Origin: Sporosarcina sp. BI001-red
GTDB taxonomy: Bacteria; Bacillota; Bacilli; Bacillales_A; Planococcaceae
DNA length: 64,000 nt
Assembly: GCF_003384035.1 (NCBI RefSeq)
Contig: NZ_QQAK01000010.1
Span: 1-64,000 of the forward strand
Reading direction: 5' to 3'
Shown: piece after piece, positions 26,775-36,016 of the stretch
How the letters are laid out: each line of letters starts with the position of its first letter
Position numbering within the stretch: the stretch's first letter is position 1
The notes under the pieces: model-generated
The model's database searches: none
The model's input: only the letters and a program-made list of their open reading frames with translations
What the model was told of the DNA's origin: nothing
Made by a program: the position numbers and the translations under genes

Positions 26775-27374
26775 ATGGATATCCACGAAAAAGCGATTCG
26801 TCTGTTGCAGGAAAAGGTCGAGCAACCAAATCGTTCACGCAAAACAACTTCACAAAAATATAAAAAAAGCACAGAATCCGTAACCGATTACGTCGTGCTC
26901 GACTTTGAGACGACGGGCTTACGAGCGGGAGCCGATCAAATCATTCAAATCGGAGCGATCCGTTATTTTGACCATTGGAAAGATGAGCAAATGGACGTCC
27001 TCATCAATCCACGGCGTTACATTTCACCAACCATCACCCGCATAACGGGCATCTCCAACGAAATGGTGGAAGAAGCACCAACGATCGATGAAAAAATTGA
27101 AGAGCTGATTGAATTCATCGGAGAACTGCCGATCATCGCCCACAATGCATCGTTCGATATGGGCTTTTTATACGCGCTCGAAGGCACAAATGGCATCTCC
27201 ATCCCAGAATACACCGTCATCGACACCGTCAAAATCGCACGCCAGAAAATCAAAGACACACCCAATCACAAACTTACGACGCTCACACAATACCTCCAAC
27301 TCGAACACGACGCCCACAACGCAATCGGCGACTGCCTCGCAACCGCCGCCATCTATCAATACTGCACCAAATAA
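26775..27374 (+). CDS. DnaQ-like DEDDh 3'-5' exonuclease
   Basis: 199 residues, ATG preceded by AAGGGGGAG. The catalytic set is complete: Exo I DFETTG, Exo II HNASFDMGFL, Exo III HNAIGDC. Resembles the epsilon-type proofreading fold but lacks polymerase or BRCT parts, so it is a free-standing exonuclease probably acting on short DNA or RNA. The N-terminal 35 residues are basic. Intact paralogue of the degenerate gene at 16367. Confidence 0.9.
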   Translation: MDIHEKAIRLLQEKVEQPNRSRKTTSQKYKKSTESVTDYVVLDFETTGLRAGADQIIQIGAIRYFDHWKDEQMDVLINPRRYISPTITRITGISNEMVEEAPTIDEKIEELIEFIGELPIIAHNASFDMGFLYALEGTNGISIPEYTVIDTVKIARQKIKDTPNHKLTTLTQYLQLEHDAHNAIGDCLATAAIYQYCTK

Positions 27375-27400
27375 AAACCCTGCCGAGCAGGGTTTTTTTG
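27373..27400 (+). terminator. Terminator of the exonuclease gene
   Basis: AAACCCTGC-cga-GCAGGGTTTTTTT. Confidence 0.92.
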
Positions 27401-27429
27401 CGTGTACAGCAAGATATTTCACTGAAACA

Positions 27430-27600
27430 TGGAACATTTGCTCAAGCAACCGTCCAATCCGCTCAAGCAATTTGAAAAGTGATCAAGCAGGTGGCCAATC
27501 CGCTCAAGCAAGCTGAAAAGTGATCAAGCCAGCGTCCAATCTGCTCAAGCAACATGAAAAGTGATCAAGCTCATCTCTCATCCTCTCAAGCAAGCCCCTC
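27430..27600 (+). repeat. 41-bp-period array of GCTCAAGC/GATCAAGC half-units
   Basis: Cores at 27440, 27461, 27481, 27502, 27522, 27543 and 27563 are spaced alternately 20 and 21 bp. CCGCTCAAGCA alternates with AAGTGATCAAGC, separated by variable 7-10 bp tails. Same orientation as all other arrays in the window. Confidence 0.95.
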
Positions 27601-27745
27601 CCCATGGCCGCGGAAGTTCCCCTAAATTTCACATGACACAAACTCGCGACCAATTAATCCCTCCCATGCCTAAAACCAAAACCAAGATTAATATGTGTGC
27701 GCCGCTCCGCGTCACAATTTCGTGCGGTAATCCCTCAGAAACATG
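27600..27745 (+). repeat. Palindrome-ended intergenic element
   Basis: Starts near CCGCGGAAGTTCCCC. It contains ACTCGCGACCAATTAATCCC and ACCAAGATTAATATGTGTGC, then GCCGCTCCGCGTCACAA. The inner arms ACCAATTAATC and GATTAATAT(G)T are inverted. It interrupts the repeat array and corresponds to the elements at 29,170-29,325 and 29,461-29,610. Confidence 0.8.
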
Positions 27746-27880
27746 GAACATTTGCTCAAGCAAGTGGCCGATCCGCTCAAGCGGGTAGAAAAGTGATCAA
27801 GCCTCTAGCTAATCCGCTCAAGCAACTTAAAAAGTGATCAAGCGAAACGAGAATCTGCTCAAGCATCCTTGAGAGCAATC
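27746..27880 (+). repeat. Continuation of the 41-bp-period array
   Basis: Further GCTCAAGC and GATCAAGC half-units (for example GTGATCAAGCCTCTAGC) after the element, decaying towards the NERD gene promoter region. Confidence 0.9.
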
Positions 27881-27985
27881 AACCCAAACATGAATTGTGT
27901 CAAAAACCCAATAATTCGGCTTTGCGACATTCTATATCTTTTCTAAGAGGGACAAGCTAGACTATAGAAAAATGGAGGTGAATCT

Positions 27986-28942
27986 TTGTTATACAAACAA
28001 CGAACAATGCCAAAACTGCTCCAAGGACTGCTCGCATTAGAGAAACGATTAGCGCCTACTCACCCGCAATATGACTACATTCAAAAGGAACTCTACAAAA
28101 CACGCGCGGGTTACGGGGGAGAGATGGAATACGACCGCTACATGAAAGAAGTCCGAACTGACTACCCGCACGCCATCCTCCATGATCTTTCCTTACAACA
28201 AGAAGGCGTCTATTTTCAAATCGACTCCCTATTTATCACTCCTGAAGCTATCATCATCACGGAAATCAAAAACAGAGCCGGGAAAATTCTTATCAAAACG
28301 AACCCAACGCAGTTTCTCCAAGTATCTGCGGAAGGAGAATCTTCTGTATTTCGAAGTCCAATAGTAGAAGTGAATCGAAAACAACAGTTTTTGGAAAGGT
28401 GGCTCGCTAAGCGTAATATTCATATTCCCGTAAGAGGTATTATTGTGTTCGCTCACAATAACGAGCTGCTAATTGAGGAACAACCCACGATGCCTGTGTT
28501 TACTTCCTATGAGGCACCTATTTATTTTAGGTCTCTAGAAATTCAAGAGCGTGTGTTGGATAAAAGAATGATAGAAAAGATAGCGACAGCCCTTGTGCAA
28601 ACTAATCGACAATTCAATCCTCCATTATTAAGTACTCGCTATAGATTTTCTAAACAAGACGTGACTCGAGGAGTGTTTTGTCCTACATGTACTGGAACTG
28701 AAGTAATGCAATGGGATAAACTTCGCTGGAACTGTCCAAGATGCGGCAATACCAGTGCAACTGAACACGAAAAAGCATTAAGGGAGTGGTTCCTACTCAT
28801 CTCAGGAGATATCACTAATCGTGCATTTTGTGAATTCACGGGAGTTCCGGATAGGCACACCGCAAAAAGACTACTATCCCGAAGCCAGTTACATCGGAGA
28901 GGGAAGCGGGCTGGGAGTGTATACGTCCCTGCGAATAAATAA
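27986..28942 (+). CDS. NERD-domain nuclease-related protein with zinc ribbon
   Basis: 318 residues, TTG start after ATGGAGGTG. A NERD domain spans about 38-155: GGEMEYDRYMKEV, IDSLFITPEAIIITEIKNRA with the Asp and the ExK of a PD-(D/E)xK-like nuclease core. Near residues 230-255 a zinc ribbon (FCPTCTG...WNCPRCGN) and a C-terminal helix-turn-helix-like tail follow. Probably acts on nucleic acid. It sits alone between two repeat arrays. Confidence 0.87.
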   Translation: MLYKQRTMPKLLQGLLALEKRLAPTHPQYDYIQKELYKTRAGYGGEMEYDRYMKEVRTDYPHAILHDLSLQQEGVYFQIDSLFITPEAIIITEIKNRAGKILIKTNPTQFLQVSAEGESSVFRSPIVEVNRKQQFLERWLAKRNIHIPVRGIIVFAHNNELLIEEQPTMPVFTSYEAPIYFRSLEIQERVLDKRMIEKIATALVQTNRQFNPPLLSTRYRFSKQDVTRGVFCPTCTGTEVMQWDKLRWNCPRCGNTSATEHEKALREWFLLISGDITNRAFCEFTGVPDRHTAKRLLSRSQLHRRGKRAGSVYVPANK

Positions 28943-28950
28943 ATGGGTTA

Positions 28951-28980
28951 CAAACGCTTCGCTAAGCGAAGCGTTTTTCC
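28951..28980 (+). terminator. Terminator of the NERD gene
   Basis: AACGCTTCGC-taa-GCGAAGCGTTTTT. Confidence 0.92.
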
Positions 28981-28993
28981 TTTGGATTGAGGA

Positions 28994-29165
28994 AATCGGG
29001 AGTTGCTCAAGTAAGTGTCATATCCGCTCAACAGAACCTGAAATTGCTCAAGCCCGCGTCCAATCCGCTCAAGCAAGCTGAAAAGTGATCAAGCCTCTAG
29101 CTATACCGCTCAAGCAACCTAAAAAGTGATCAAGCTCAACGTGAATCCGCTCAAGCACCCCAAAA
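28994..29165 (+). repeat. 41-bp-period array
   Basis: CCGCTCAAGCA and GTGATCAAGC half-units alternate after the NERD terminator. The tail GCCTCTAGCTA recurs in the arrays at 27.8 and 29.65 kb. Confidence 0.93.
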
Positions 29166-29169
29166 ATCC

Positions 29170-29325
29170 CCCAGCAACCGAATCACCATACACGCGGCAA
29201 CTCCACCAAATCCCTAACCACACAAACTCGCGACCAATTAATCCCTCCCATGCCTAAAACCAAAACCAAGATTGATTAGTGTGCGCTGCTACGCGTCGCA
29301 ATTTCGAGCAGAAATCCCTCGGAAA
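29170..29325 (+). repeat. Palindrome-ended intergenic element
   Basis: CACGCGGCAACTCCACCAAAT, then CTCGCGACCAATTAATCCC, CCAAGATTGATTAGTGTGCG and CTACGCGTCGCAATTTCGAG. The arms ACCAATTAATC and GATTGATTAGT form an imperfect inverted repeat. The adjoining duplicate lies at 29,461-29,610. Confidence 0.88.
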
Positions 29326-29329
29326 CTAG

Positions 29330-29460
29330 AAAAGGTGATCAAGCAAGTAGCCAATCCGCTCAAGCAGGCCTATATGTGATCAAGCTCAACATGAATCAGC
29401 TCAAGCAAGCTTAAGAAGTGATCAAGCACCCCAAAAATCCGCTTAAGCACCCCCAGCAAC
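29330..29460 (+). repeat. 41-bp-period array
   Basis: Five to six half-units (GGTGATCAAGCA, CCGCTCAAGCA, GTGATCAAGC) between two copies of the palindromic element. Confidence 0.92.
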
Positions 29461-29610
29461 CCAATGCCCATACACGCGGCAACTCCACCAAATCACAAAC
29501 CACCAAAACTCGCGACCAATTAATCCCTCCCATGCCTAAAACTAAAACCAAGATTGATTGGTGTGCGCCGCTCCGCGTCGCAATTACGAGCGGAAAGCCC
29601 TCGAAAACTA
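29461..29610 (+). repeat. Palindrome-ended intergenic element, second copy
   Basis: Near-identical to 29,170-29,325. Inverted arms ACCAATTAATC and GATTGATTGGT. Confidence 0.88.
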
Positions 29611-29611
29611 G

Positions 29612-29815
29612 AAAAGGTGATCAAGCCGGTAGCCAATCCGCTCAAGCAAGTTGTAAAGTGATCAAGCCTCTAGCTAATCCGCTCAAGCAGACCACAAATG
29701 TGATCAAGCACCTAACCAATCCGCTCAAGCAAGCCGAAATGTGATCAAGCACCCCCGCAATCCGCTCAAGCAACCCACAAATGTGATCAAGCACCACCCA
29801 AATCCCCCCAAGCCA
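29612..29815 (+). repeat. 41-bp-period array
   Basis: About nine half-units of GTGATCAAGC and CCGCTCAAGCA leading up to the promoter region of the YhdT-like gene. An open frame running through it into the next gene has no ribosome site. Confidence 0.93.
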
Positions 29816-29896
29816 CCCCAAATTCCCCCTACCCCCCATCCACAAAATAGGCTATACTCAACAAAAACCACTCAATCACGAAAAGGAGGCACCGCC

Positions 29897-30262
29897 ATGC
29901 GACCCGACACACCCAAAACACCAAACGCACCACAACCCAATCAACCCAAGCAACACAAACAAGACCCGCGCTTCAAAACTGCGCACAAAGAAGCGTGGAT
30001 CGGCGTCGCGCTCGCCATCTTCAACTTCATCTGGTGGTTCGGATTCGCCTATGGTCTCGGTGGCCGCCCCGTCGAAGAATACACATACATACTCGGCCTG
30101 CCCGACTGGTTCTTCTGGAGCTGCGTCGTCGGCTTCATTCTCATGAGCATCATCACCGTCGTCCTAGCGAAATTCGTCCTCACCGACATGCCGCTCGACG
30201 ACGATCGAGCCTATCATCCAAATCCACCTAACTTTCACGATCAGAAAGGACCGAACTCATGA
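29897..30262 (+). CDS. YhdT-family small subunit next to the pantothenate symporter
   Basis: 121 residues from the ATG after AAAAGGAGG. A Pro/Asn/Gln-rich N-terminal tail is followed by two helices (WIGVALAIFNFIWWFGFAYG and FWSCVVGFILMSIITVVLAK) and a polar tail. This is the YhdT/DUF997 pattern usually found just before panF. Overlaps panF by 4 bp (ATGA). Unusually rich in C-ending codons. Confidence 0.87.
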   Translation: MRPDTPKTPNAPQPNQPKQHKQDPRFKTAHKEAWIGVALAIFNFIWWFGFAYGLGGRPVEEYTYILGLPDWFFWSCVVGFILMSIITVVLAKFVLTDMPLDDDRAYHPNPPNFHDQKGPNS

Positions 30263-31701
30263 ACATCGGCGTACTCATCCCGCTCATCATATTCCTAATT
30301 GCAATCTTCGCCATCGGGTTCATCGCATCCAAACAAATGGGCAGTGGCGGCAGCTTCCTGCAAGACTACTTCCTAGGTGGCCGTGAACTCGGCGGATTCG
30401 TCCTCGCGATGACCATGGTCGCCACATACGGCAGCGCATCCAGCTTCCTCGGTGGCCCCGGCACCGCGTATACCGTCGGCTTCGGCTGGGCGCTACTTGC
30501 GATGACCCAAGTCGTCACCGGTTATTTCGTCCTGCTCATACTCGGTAAGAAGTTCGCCATCCTGAGTCGTCGCTACGACGCCGTCACGATGATCGACTTC
30601 CTAAAAGCGCGTTACAACAGCCCAGCAGTCGCGATTCTCGCAGCCATCGCCATCATCGTCTTCCTATTCTCCGCGATGACCGCGCAATGGGTAGGGGGCG
30701 GCCGTCTCATCGAATCGCTCACGGGACTCAGCTACACGTCGGCGCTCTTCATCTTCGCGATCAGCGTCCTCGTCTACGTTACAATCGGTGGATTCCGCGC
30801 CGTAGCACTCACCGACGCTGTCCAAGGCGCAATCATGGTAGTTGGCACGCTCATCCTGCTCATCGGAGTCATCATCGCAGGTGGCGGAATTCCTGCCATC
30901 ATGCAAGATTTGTTGAACGAAAACCCGAACCTCGTCACACCATTCGGAGCAGACAGAAGTCTGACACCAGCTTACGTCTCCAGCTTCTGGATCCTCGTCG
31001 GAGTCGGAGTCGTAGGACTTCCGCAAATGGTCGTCCGAACAATGAGCTACAAAAGCTCGAAGGCCATGCACCGCGCACTCGCCATCGGTACCATCGTCAC
31101 CGGATTCATCATGCTCAACATGCACTTGATCGGCATCTTCGCGCGTCCCGTCCTACCAGGAATTGAAGTGGGGGATAAAGTCATCCCGCTCGTCGCGCTC
31201 GAAGTCCTACCACCGTGGCTCGCTGGAATCGTCCTAGCAGCACCAATGGCAGCCATCATGTCCACCGTCGATTCGCTCTTGCTGCTCGTCAGCTCCGCGA
31301 TCGTCAAAGACGTCTACCTGAACTTCATCAAACCAGACGCACCCGAACAGAAAGTCAAAATGCTTAGCTTCGGCATCACTGGCGTACTCGGAATCATCGT
31401 ATTCCTACTCGCCCTGCAGCCACCTGACCTACTGATCTTCCTAAACCTATTCGCATTCGGAGGACTCGAAGCCGCCTTCATCTGGCCAATCGTCCTAGGA
31501 CTCTACTGGAAACACGGCAACAAATACGGCGCACTCCTATCCATGTTCACCGGAATCGGCAGCTACATCGCGATCCACTTCTACAACCAGGAATACGGCA
31601 ATCTACTAGGCGTCCACACCGTCACTCTCCCAGTAGTCCTATCCCTACTCGCATACCTAATCGGAAGCCTAGCCGTAAAACGCGAACCCTTCAAATTTTA
31701 A
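30259..31701 (+). CDS. panF: Sodium/pantothenate symporter
   Basis: 480 residues and about 13 transmembrane helices of the solute:sodium symporter family. GGRELGGFVLAMTMVATYGS, SSFLGGPGTAY and the AAPMAAIMSTVDSLLLLVSS segment match PanF-type transporters. Imports pantothenate, the precursor of coenzyme A, with Na+. Paired with the YhdT-like protein as in other bacteria. C-ending codons (ATC, CTC, GTC) dominate strongly, unlike the S-layer gene. Confidence 0.9.
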   Translation: MNIGVLIPLIIFLIAIFAIGFIASKQMGSGGSFLQDYFLGGRELGGFVLAMTMVATYGSASSFLGGPGTAYTVGFGWALLAMTQVVTGYFVLLILGKKFAILSRRYDAVTMIDFLKARYNSPAVAILAAIAIIVFLFSAMTAQWVGGGRLIESLTGLSYTSALFIFAISVLVYVTIGGFRAVALTDAVQGAIMVVGTLILLIGVIIAGGGIPAIMQDLLNENPNLVTPFGADRSLTPAYVSSFWILVGVGVVGLPQMVVRTMSYKSSKAMHRALAIGTIVTGFIMLNMHLIGIFARPVLPGIEVGDKVIPLVALEVLPPWLAGIVLAAPMAAIMSTVDSLLLLVSSAIVKDVYLNFIKPDAPEQKVKMLSFGITGVLGIIVFLLALQPPDLLIFLNLFAFGGLEAAFIWPIVLGLYWKHGNKYGALLSMFTGIGSYIAIHFYNQEYGNLLGVHTVTLPVVLSLLAYLIGSLAVKREPFKF

Positions 31702-31703
31702 AA

Positions 31704-31748
31704 ATAAAACCGCTCAAGGCTATCCGTAGCCCTGAGCGGTTTTTTCAC
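31704..31748 (+). terminator. Terminator of panF
   Basis: AAAACCGCTCAaGGCT-atccgt-AGCCcTGAGCGGTTTTTT. Confidence 0.92.
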
Positions 31749-31925
31749 TTACCCTTCAACACATTTAACGCTGCAATTAATTCCTAGAATATCCGTTTGC
31801 AGCGTAGAGAGAAACCGTCCTGTATCACCTTTTTCAAATAAATCTAAATACAGCTAGTCTTAACACTACTAAGCTGATATGATAGACATGCATGTCCAAA
31901 CTACCACTCTAGGGGGCAATTTCGA

Positions 31926-34160
31926 ATGACGAAGAAGACTAGATTCATGGCAACGACCATCACAGCGGCAGCAGTCGCAACTGCACTGGCGGTACCAAGC
32001 GCATCAGCCGATTCCTCGAAATTTACTGACGTATCTGATCGTTATACAGACGCGGTCAACTTCCTATGGGCAAACGACGTAACATCAGGCATAAGCGAAA
32101 CAAAATTCGACACGAAGTCTAACGTAAAACGTACGGACGCAGCAATCTTCATCGCAAAAGTCATGGGCCTTGAGCCAGGTGGCGTATACAAAGAATCAGG
32201 CTTCACAGACGTACCGAAAAACGCAAAGTGGGCAGTTGACGCACTCGCTGAACACGGAGTCGTCAACGGGAAAAGTGCAACGAAATTCGGAGCTTCTGAG
32301 CACCTCACACGCGGCGAAGCAGCAGCGATGATCGTCAAAGCTGCAAAAATTGAAGCCGACATCAAACAAACTGAAACTCAGTTCACAGACGTCAACAAAC
32401 GATTTGCTCCCTACGTCCAAGCGCTCGTCGACGAAAAAATCGCAAGCGGCAAAGACAACAAAACATTCGGTACATCCATGCCCGTCACTCGTGGCGAACT
32501 AGCCCTATTCCTCAACCGAGGCAACGCGAAATTCGGCTATCTCGATCTCTTAGTGATGCACATGAATGACCATCACGCATACCTCGACAACTTCCCATAC
32601 ATCTCAACAGTTGTTGAAGAACTTCGTGCAAACAATGAAAACAATCTACTCCTCCATGGCGGAGACGTCTTCTCAGGCGACCTCTACTGGAATAAATATA
32701 AAGGACAAGCTGACGTGGTCATGATGAACTATCTAGGCTTTGACGCAGTCACTTTCGGCAACCATGAATTTGACGAAGGCGGGTCTCACGAAGCTATGAG
32801 AAATTATGTAAAGGCTGCAGAATTCCCGATATTAACTGCGAATATCGATGCATCTGCGGAACCAGCTTTTGAAGGCCTCCAAAAACGTGGCGTATATGAC
32901 GATGCTGCCGCTGGTGGTATTTATGATGGTTCAATTCAAACAATAAACGGTGAAAAGGTGGGTATCTTCGGATTAACTACTGAAGAAACTGAAAACATTG
33001 CTTCGCCAAACAAACTGAAACTTGAAAACTATATCGAGCGTGCTAAAGAGACAGTGGCTGAATTTGAAGCACAGGGCGTTAATAAGATCATTGCGATGAC
33101 ACACCTCGGTGTCCATGAGTCTCCTATTTATGGAAATGACCAAGCGTTAGCAAAAGCAGTTCCAGGTATCGATGTTATCGTTGGTGGACATAGTCACACT
33201 GAATTGATAGAGCCGATTACGGTTTCCCACGAATCAGGCGGTAAAACATTAATTGTCCAAGCCGGGGAACATGCGAATAACCTAGGTACACTGAAGGTTA
33301 AGTTTAATCCTAAAGGTGAGGCATATTGGGATCATGGTGAACTTATCAAAATCGATTCGAAAACGATGAAGATTGATCCTAAGGCTCAGGCAGTACTTAA
33401 GCCTTTCCAACAAGGTAAAGAAGAACTTAAGAAAGAGTCAATTGGTGTAGAGTCTGAAGTATTATTAGATGCGAAACGCGACTCCAGTGCTGAAGGGATT
33501 TCAAGTATTCGTCATAACGAAACCAATCTTGGAAACGTAATAGCGGATGCAATGCTTTGGAAAGCGAAGAGCATGCCAAACCTAAAAGACGAAATCGTTG
33601 TTTCTATGCAAAATGGTGGCGGAATCCGAACAAGCATTGAAGCTGGAGATATTTCAGTCGGCAGCATTGTTCAAGTCTTGCCATTTGGTAACCCGTTAGC
33701 AATCGTAGATTCAAACGGTAAAGAAGTAAGGGAAGCATTAGAGCGTAGTGTCTTTGCAGCTACAATTGAGGGTGGCAAAGGACTAAAAGAGTCAGGTGGC
33801 TTCTTACACGTTGGTGGTATGAAGTTTACATTTGACAGCACGAAAAAATCCGGAGAGCGTATTGATGAAGTTTGGGTACTGAAAGGGGAAGAATATGTTC
33901 CTCTCGAAGCAGACCAAAAGATATATATTGCAACAAATAGCTTCACGTCACGTGGCGGAGATGGATACGAAGTATTTGAAAAAGCATCTAAAGAAGGACG
34001 AGTTTCTGACCCGGGATTCTCAGATACTCAAAATGCTATCGAATACCTTCAGTCACTAGGCGACAAAATCAACCCTAAAGTCGAAGGTCGCATCATCGAC
34101 ACGTCTTTGGAAACACAACAAAATGGATATAAAGTTCCAGTTGAGGACACGAAAAACTAA
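31926..34160 (+). CDS. SLH-anchored 5'-nucleotidase/2',3'-cyclic phosphodiesterase-like enzyme
   Basis: 744 residues. The signal peptide ends about ASA (28). Three SLH domains (about 32-200; GISETKFDTKSNVKRTDAAI is one core) should anchor it to the pyruvylated wall polymer. A metallophosphoesterase domain (about 210-480) has the metal motifs HMNDHH, HGGDVFSGD, FGNHEFDEG, MTHLGV and GGHSHTE. The 5'-nucleotidase C-terminal domain (about 500-720) has NLGNVIADAM and QNGGGIRTSI. Likely scavenges nucleotides at the cell surface. ATG after AGGGGGCAAT. Confidence 0.92.
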   Translation: MTKKTRFMATTITAAAVATALAVPSASADSSKFTDVSDRYTDAVNFLWANDVTSGISETKFDTKSNVKRTDAAIFIAKVMGLEPGGVYKESGFTDVPKNAKWAVDALAEHGVVNGKSATKFGASEHLTRGEAAAMIVKAAKIEADIKQTETQFTDVNKRFAPYVQALVDEKIASGKDNKTFGTSMPVTRGELALFLNRGNAKFGYLDLLVMHMNDHHAYLDNFPYISTVVEELRANNENNLLLHGGDVFSGDLYWNKYKGQADVVMMNYLGFDAVTFGNHEFDEGGSHEAMRNYVKAAEFPILTANIDASAEPAFEGLQKRGVYDDAAAGGIYDGSIQTINGEKVGIFGLTTEETENIASPNKLKLENYIERAKETVAEFEAQGVNKIIAMTHLGVHESPIYGNDQALAKAVPGIDVIVGGHSHTELIEPITVSHESGGKTLIVQAGEHANNLGTLKVKFNPKGEAYWDHGELIKIDSKTMKIDPKAQAVLKPFQQGKEELKKESIGVESEVLLDAKRDSSAEGISSIRHNETNLGNVIADAMLWKAKSMPNLKDEIVVSMQNGGGIRTSIEAGDISVGSIVQVLPFGNPLAIVDSNGKEVREALERSVFAATIEGGKGLKESGGFLHVGGMKFTFDSTKKSGERIDEVWVLKGEEYVPLEADQKIYIATNSFTSRGGDGYEVFEKASKEGRVSDPGFSDTQNAIEYLQSLGDKINPKVEGRIIDTSLETQQNGYKVPVEDTKN

Positions 34161-34176
34161 ATAAAAAAATATAAAT

Positions 34177-34216
34177 AACGCTGAATCATCTCGTGTAAGA
34201 TGATTCAGCGTTTTCT
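34177..34216 (+). terminator. Terminator of the SLH nucleotidase
   Basis: AACGCTGAATCATC/GATGATTCAGCGTTTT stem-loop. Confidence 0.92.
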
Positions 34217-34395
34217 ACAAAATGCGTCCCATAAGACTTTGCAGCAAGTAAGCACTGCAAACAATGACTGAATAGCTAGAGTGAAATAGCACTAACCTAT
34301 TAACATACCCCGATTTAGGTCGATAGAAACATAGAGAAATACAAAGAATTGTTGTATCCTTTACGGTAACGACAAATATTTGGAGGATTGTACCA

Positions 34396-35904
34396 TTGAA
34401 AAAACTAGCAGTATGCCTTACCTTATCTCTCGCAGCGCTTGTCCCATTCGGACAAGATTCCAAGGCCGCAGCCAACTTCACGGATGTCGGAACGACCCAT
34501 CGTGCACAGGCTGAAATCTATTATCTTGTCGAAGGCGGGATCACAAGCGGAGTATCTGAAACTCGTTTCGTCCCGGAGCAACAAGTGACGCGTGTCCAAG
34601 CCGCAGCTATGCTCGGACGTACACTGAACTTAAACGGAGAACAGCGTGCAACGAACTTTAAGGACGTTGGAAAGAACAACTTCGCTTCCGGCTACATACA
34701 GCAGCTTGTCGACAAAAAAATCATTTCGGGTTATGCCGATGGTAGCTTCAAACCGAATAACACACTGAGTCGTGGAGAAATGGCGCTCTTAATTGGACAC
34801 ACGTTCGATTATAATGCCAGTTCTGTAAGTGTGGCAGCAGGCTCGCTTATTAGCAAAGGAATTTCGCAAGGAGTTGCTGACGGCTCATTTGGTGTATCTC
34901 AGTCAATTAATCGGGGAGACTTTGCCGTATTCCTAGCACGTAGCATCAACGCGGATTTCCGCACAGCAGACAATGAAAAGTTCGAGCACGATGCCTATGT
35001 GGACACGAAAGACGGATCGAAATTGAACCTCCGTACAGGTCCGAACACAACTTATCCATCAATCGGTTCAATTCCGTCAGGCAAAATCGTTTCCTATTCG
35101 TACTCCGTTGGAGATTGGGTGTACATCACTTCTGACAACGTAAAAGGTTTCGTACACTCGGCTTACTTACAGTCGGACAAGCCGTCTGACAAACCCGTCG
35201 TAACACCACCAACTCCGACACCACCAGTGAAGCCGGATCCTACACCGGTGCCAACACCGCCAGGCAAAAAGCCTTTGAGTGATATCACTGTAGTGATTGA
35301 TGCAGGTCACGGAGGATGGGATCCAGGCAGCTCGGGCAATGGATTTATCGAGAAGAATGTTACATTGAACGTAGCGAAAAAGATGGAAAAGTATTACGCG
35401 AAAGTGCCGATGAAAGCTATAATGACTCGCACAGATGACACGTATATTTCGCCGTCCGCGCGTGGTGCCTATCCCAAAAAAGTAAAAGGCGACATTTTTG
35501 TTTCCATCCATACGAATTCCCATACGGGAGGGGCTGCTAATGGAACCGAAACTTTCTATTACACTAAATCTGCAGCAGTAAACCCAAACGTATCCCAGTC
35601 AAAAGCACTTGCGCAATATGTCCAAAACCGTCAACTTGAAGCATGGGGGTTAACAGACCGCGGCGTAAAAGAAGGTAACTTTGCAGTACTTCGAGAAAAC
35701 AATGTGCCTGCTGTACTTGCTGAACTTGGATTCATTACCAACAAAAAAGACATAGGCATTATGGGAACTGAAGCAGGTCGTGAGAAAATGGCAAGAGGAT
35801 TATTCCTTGCCACACTCGACTATTACTATTATTATGAAAATAGAAAAGATGTTTTGCCTTTGTATAGCACGGTAAATGCTACACCGAGTGGCAAACTACA
35901 CTAA
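34396..35904 (+). CDS. SLH-anchored N-acetylmuramoyl-L-alanine amidase
   Basis: 502 residues, TTG start after TGGAGGA. Signal peptide to about 25; three SLH modules (about 27-195), the third less regular; an SH3b domain (about 205-260, LNLRTGPNTTYPSIGSIPSG); a Pro/Thr linker; Amidase_3 (about 295-480). Zinc ligands appear in IDAGHGGWDPG, the Glu in GFIEKNVTLN and VSIHTNSH; the catalytic Glu is in LAELGFITN. Cleaves the lactyl bond between glycan and stem peptide. Ends in a Tyr-rich tail. Confidence 0.93.
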   Translation: MKKLAVCLTLSLAALVPFGQDSKAAANFTDVGTTHRAQAEIYYLVEGGITSGVSETRFVPEQQVTRVQAAAMLGRTLNLNGEQRATNFKDVGKNNFASGYIQQLVDKKIISGYADGSFKPNNTLSRGEMALLIGHTFDYNASSVSVAAGSLISKGISQGVADGSFGVSQSINRGDFAVFLARSINADFRTADNEKFEHDAYVDTKDGSKLNLRTGPNTTYPSIGSIPSGKIVSYSYSVGDWVYITSDNVKGFVHSAYLQSDKPSDKPVVTPPTPTPPVKPDPTPVPTPPGKKPLSDITVVIDAGHGGWDPGSSGNGFIEKNVTLNVAKKMEKYYAKVPMKAIMTRTDDTYISPSARGAYPKKVKGDIFVSIHTNSHTGGAANGTETFYYTKSAAVNPNVSQSKALAQYVQNRQLEAWGLTDRGVKEGNFAVLRENNVPAVLAELGFITNKKDIGIMGTEAGREKMARGLFLATLDYYYYYENRKDVLPLYSTVNATPSGKLH

Positions 35905-35911
35905 ACACATC

Positions 35912-35949
35912 CATTCCACTCGTTCACAAGATCGAGTGGAATTTTTTTG
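35912..35949 (+). terminator. Terminator of the SLH amidase
   Basis: ATTCCACTCG/CGAGTGGAAT with seven T residues. Confidence 0.92.
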
Positions 35950-36016
35950 TGGATACATGCTCACAAAGGACTGATAACGGGTATAGAAATCATATCGTAC
36001 ATAAAGGAGTGATCAG

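Noticed and set aside
125-29815. CRISPR arrays
   Set aside because: Half-units are 20-21 bp with very short variable tails, no 24-37 bp identical repeats with unique spacers of similar length, and no cas genes in the window.
29741-29896. N-terminal extension of the YhdT-like protein
   Set aside because: It is encoded by the intergenic array; the ATG at 29897 has a consensus ribosome site.
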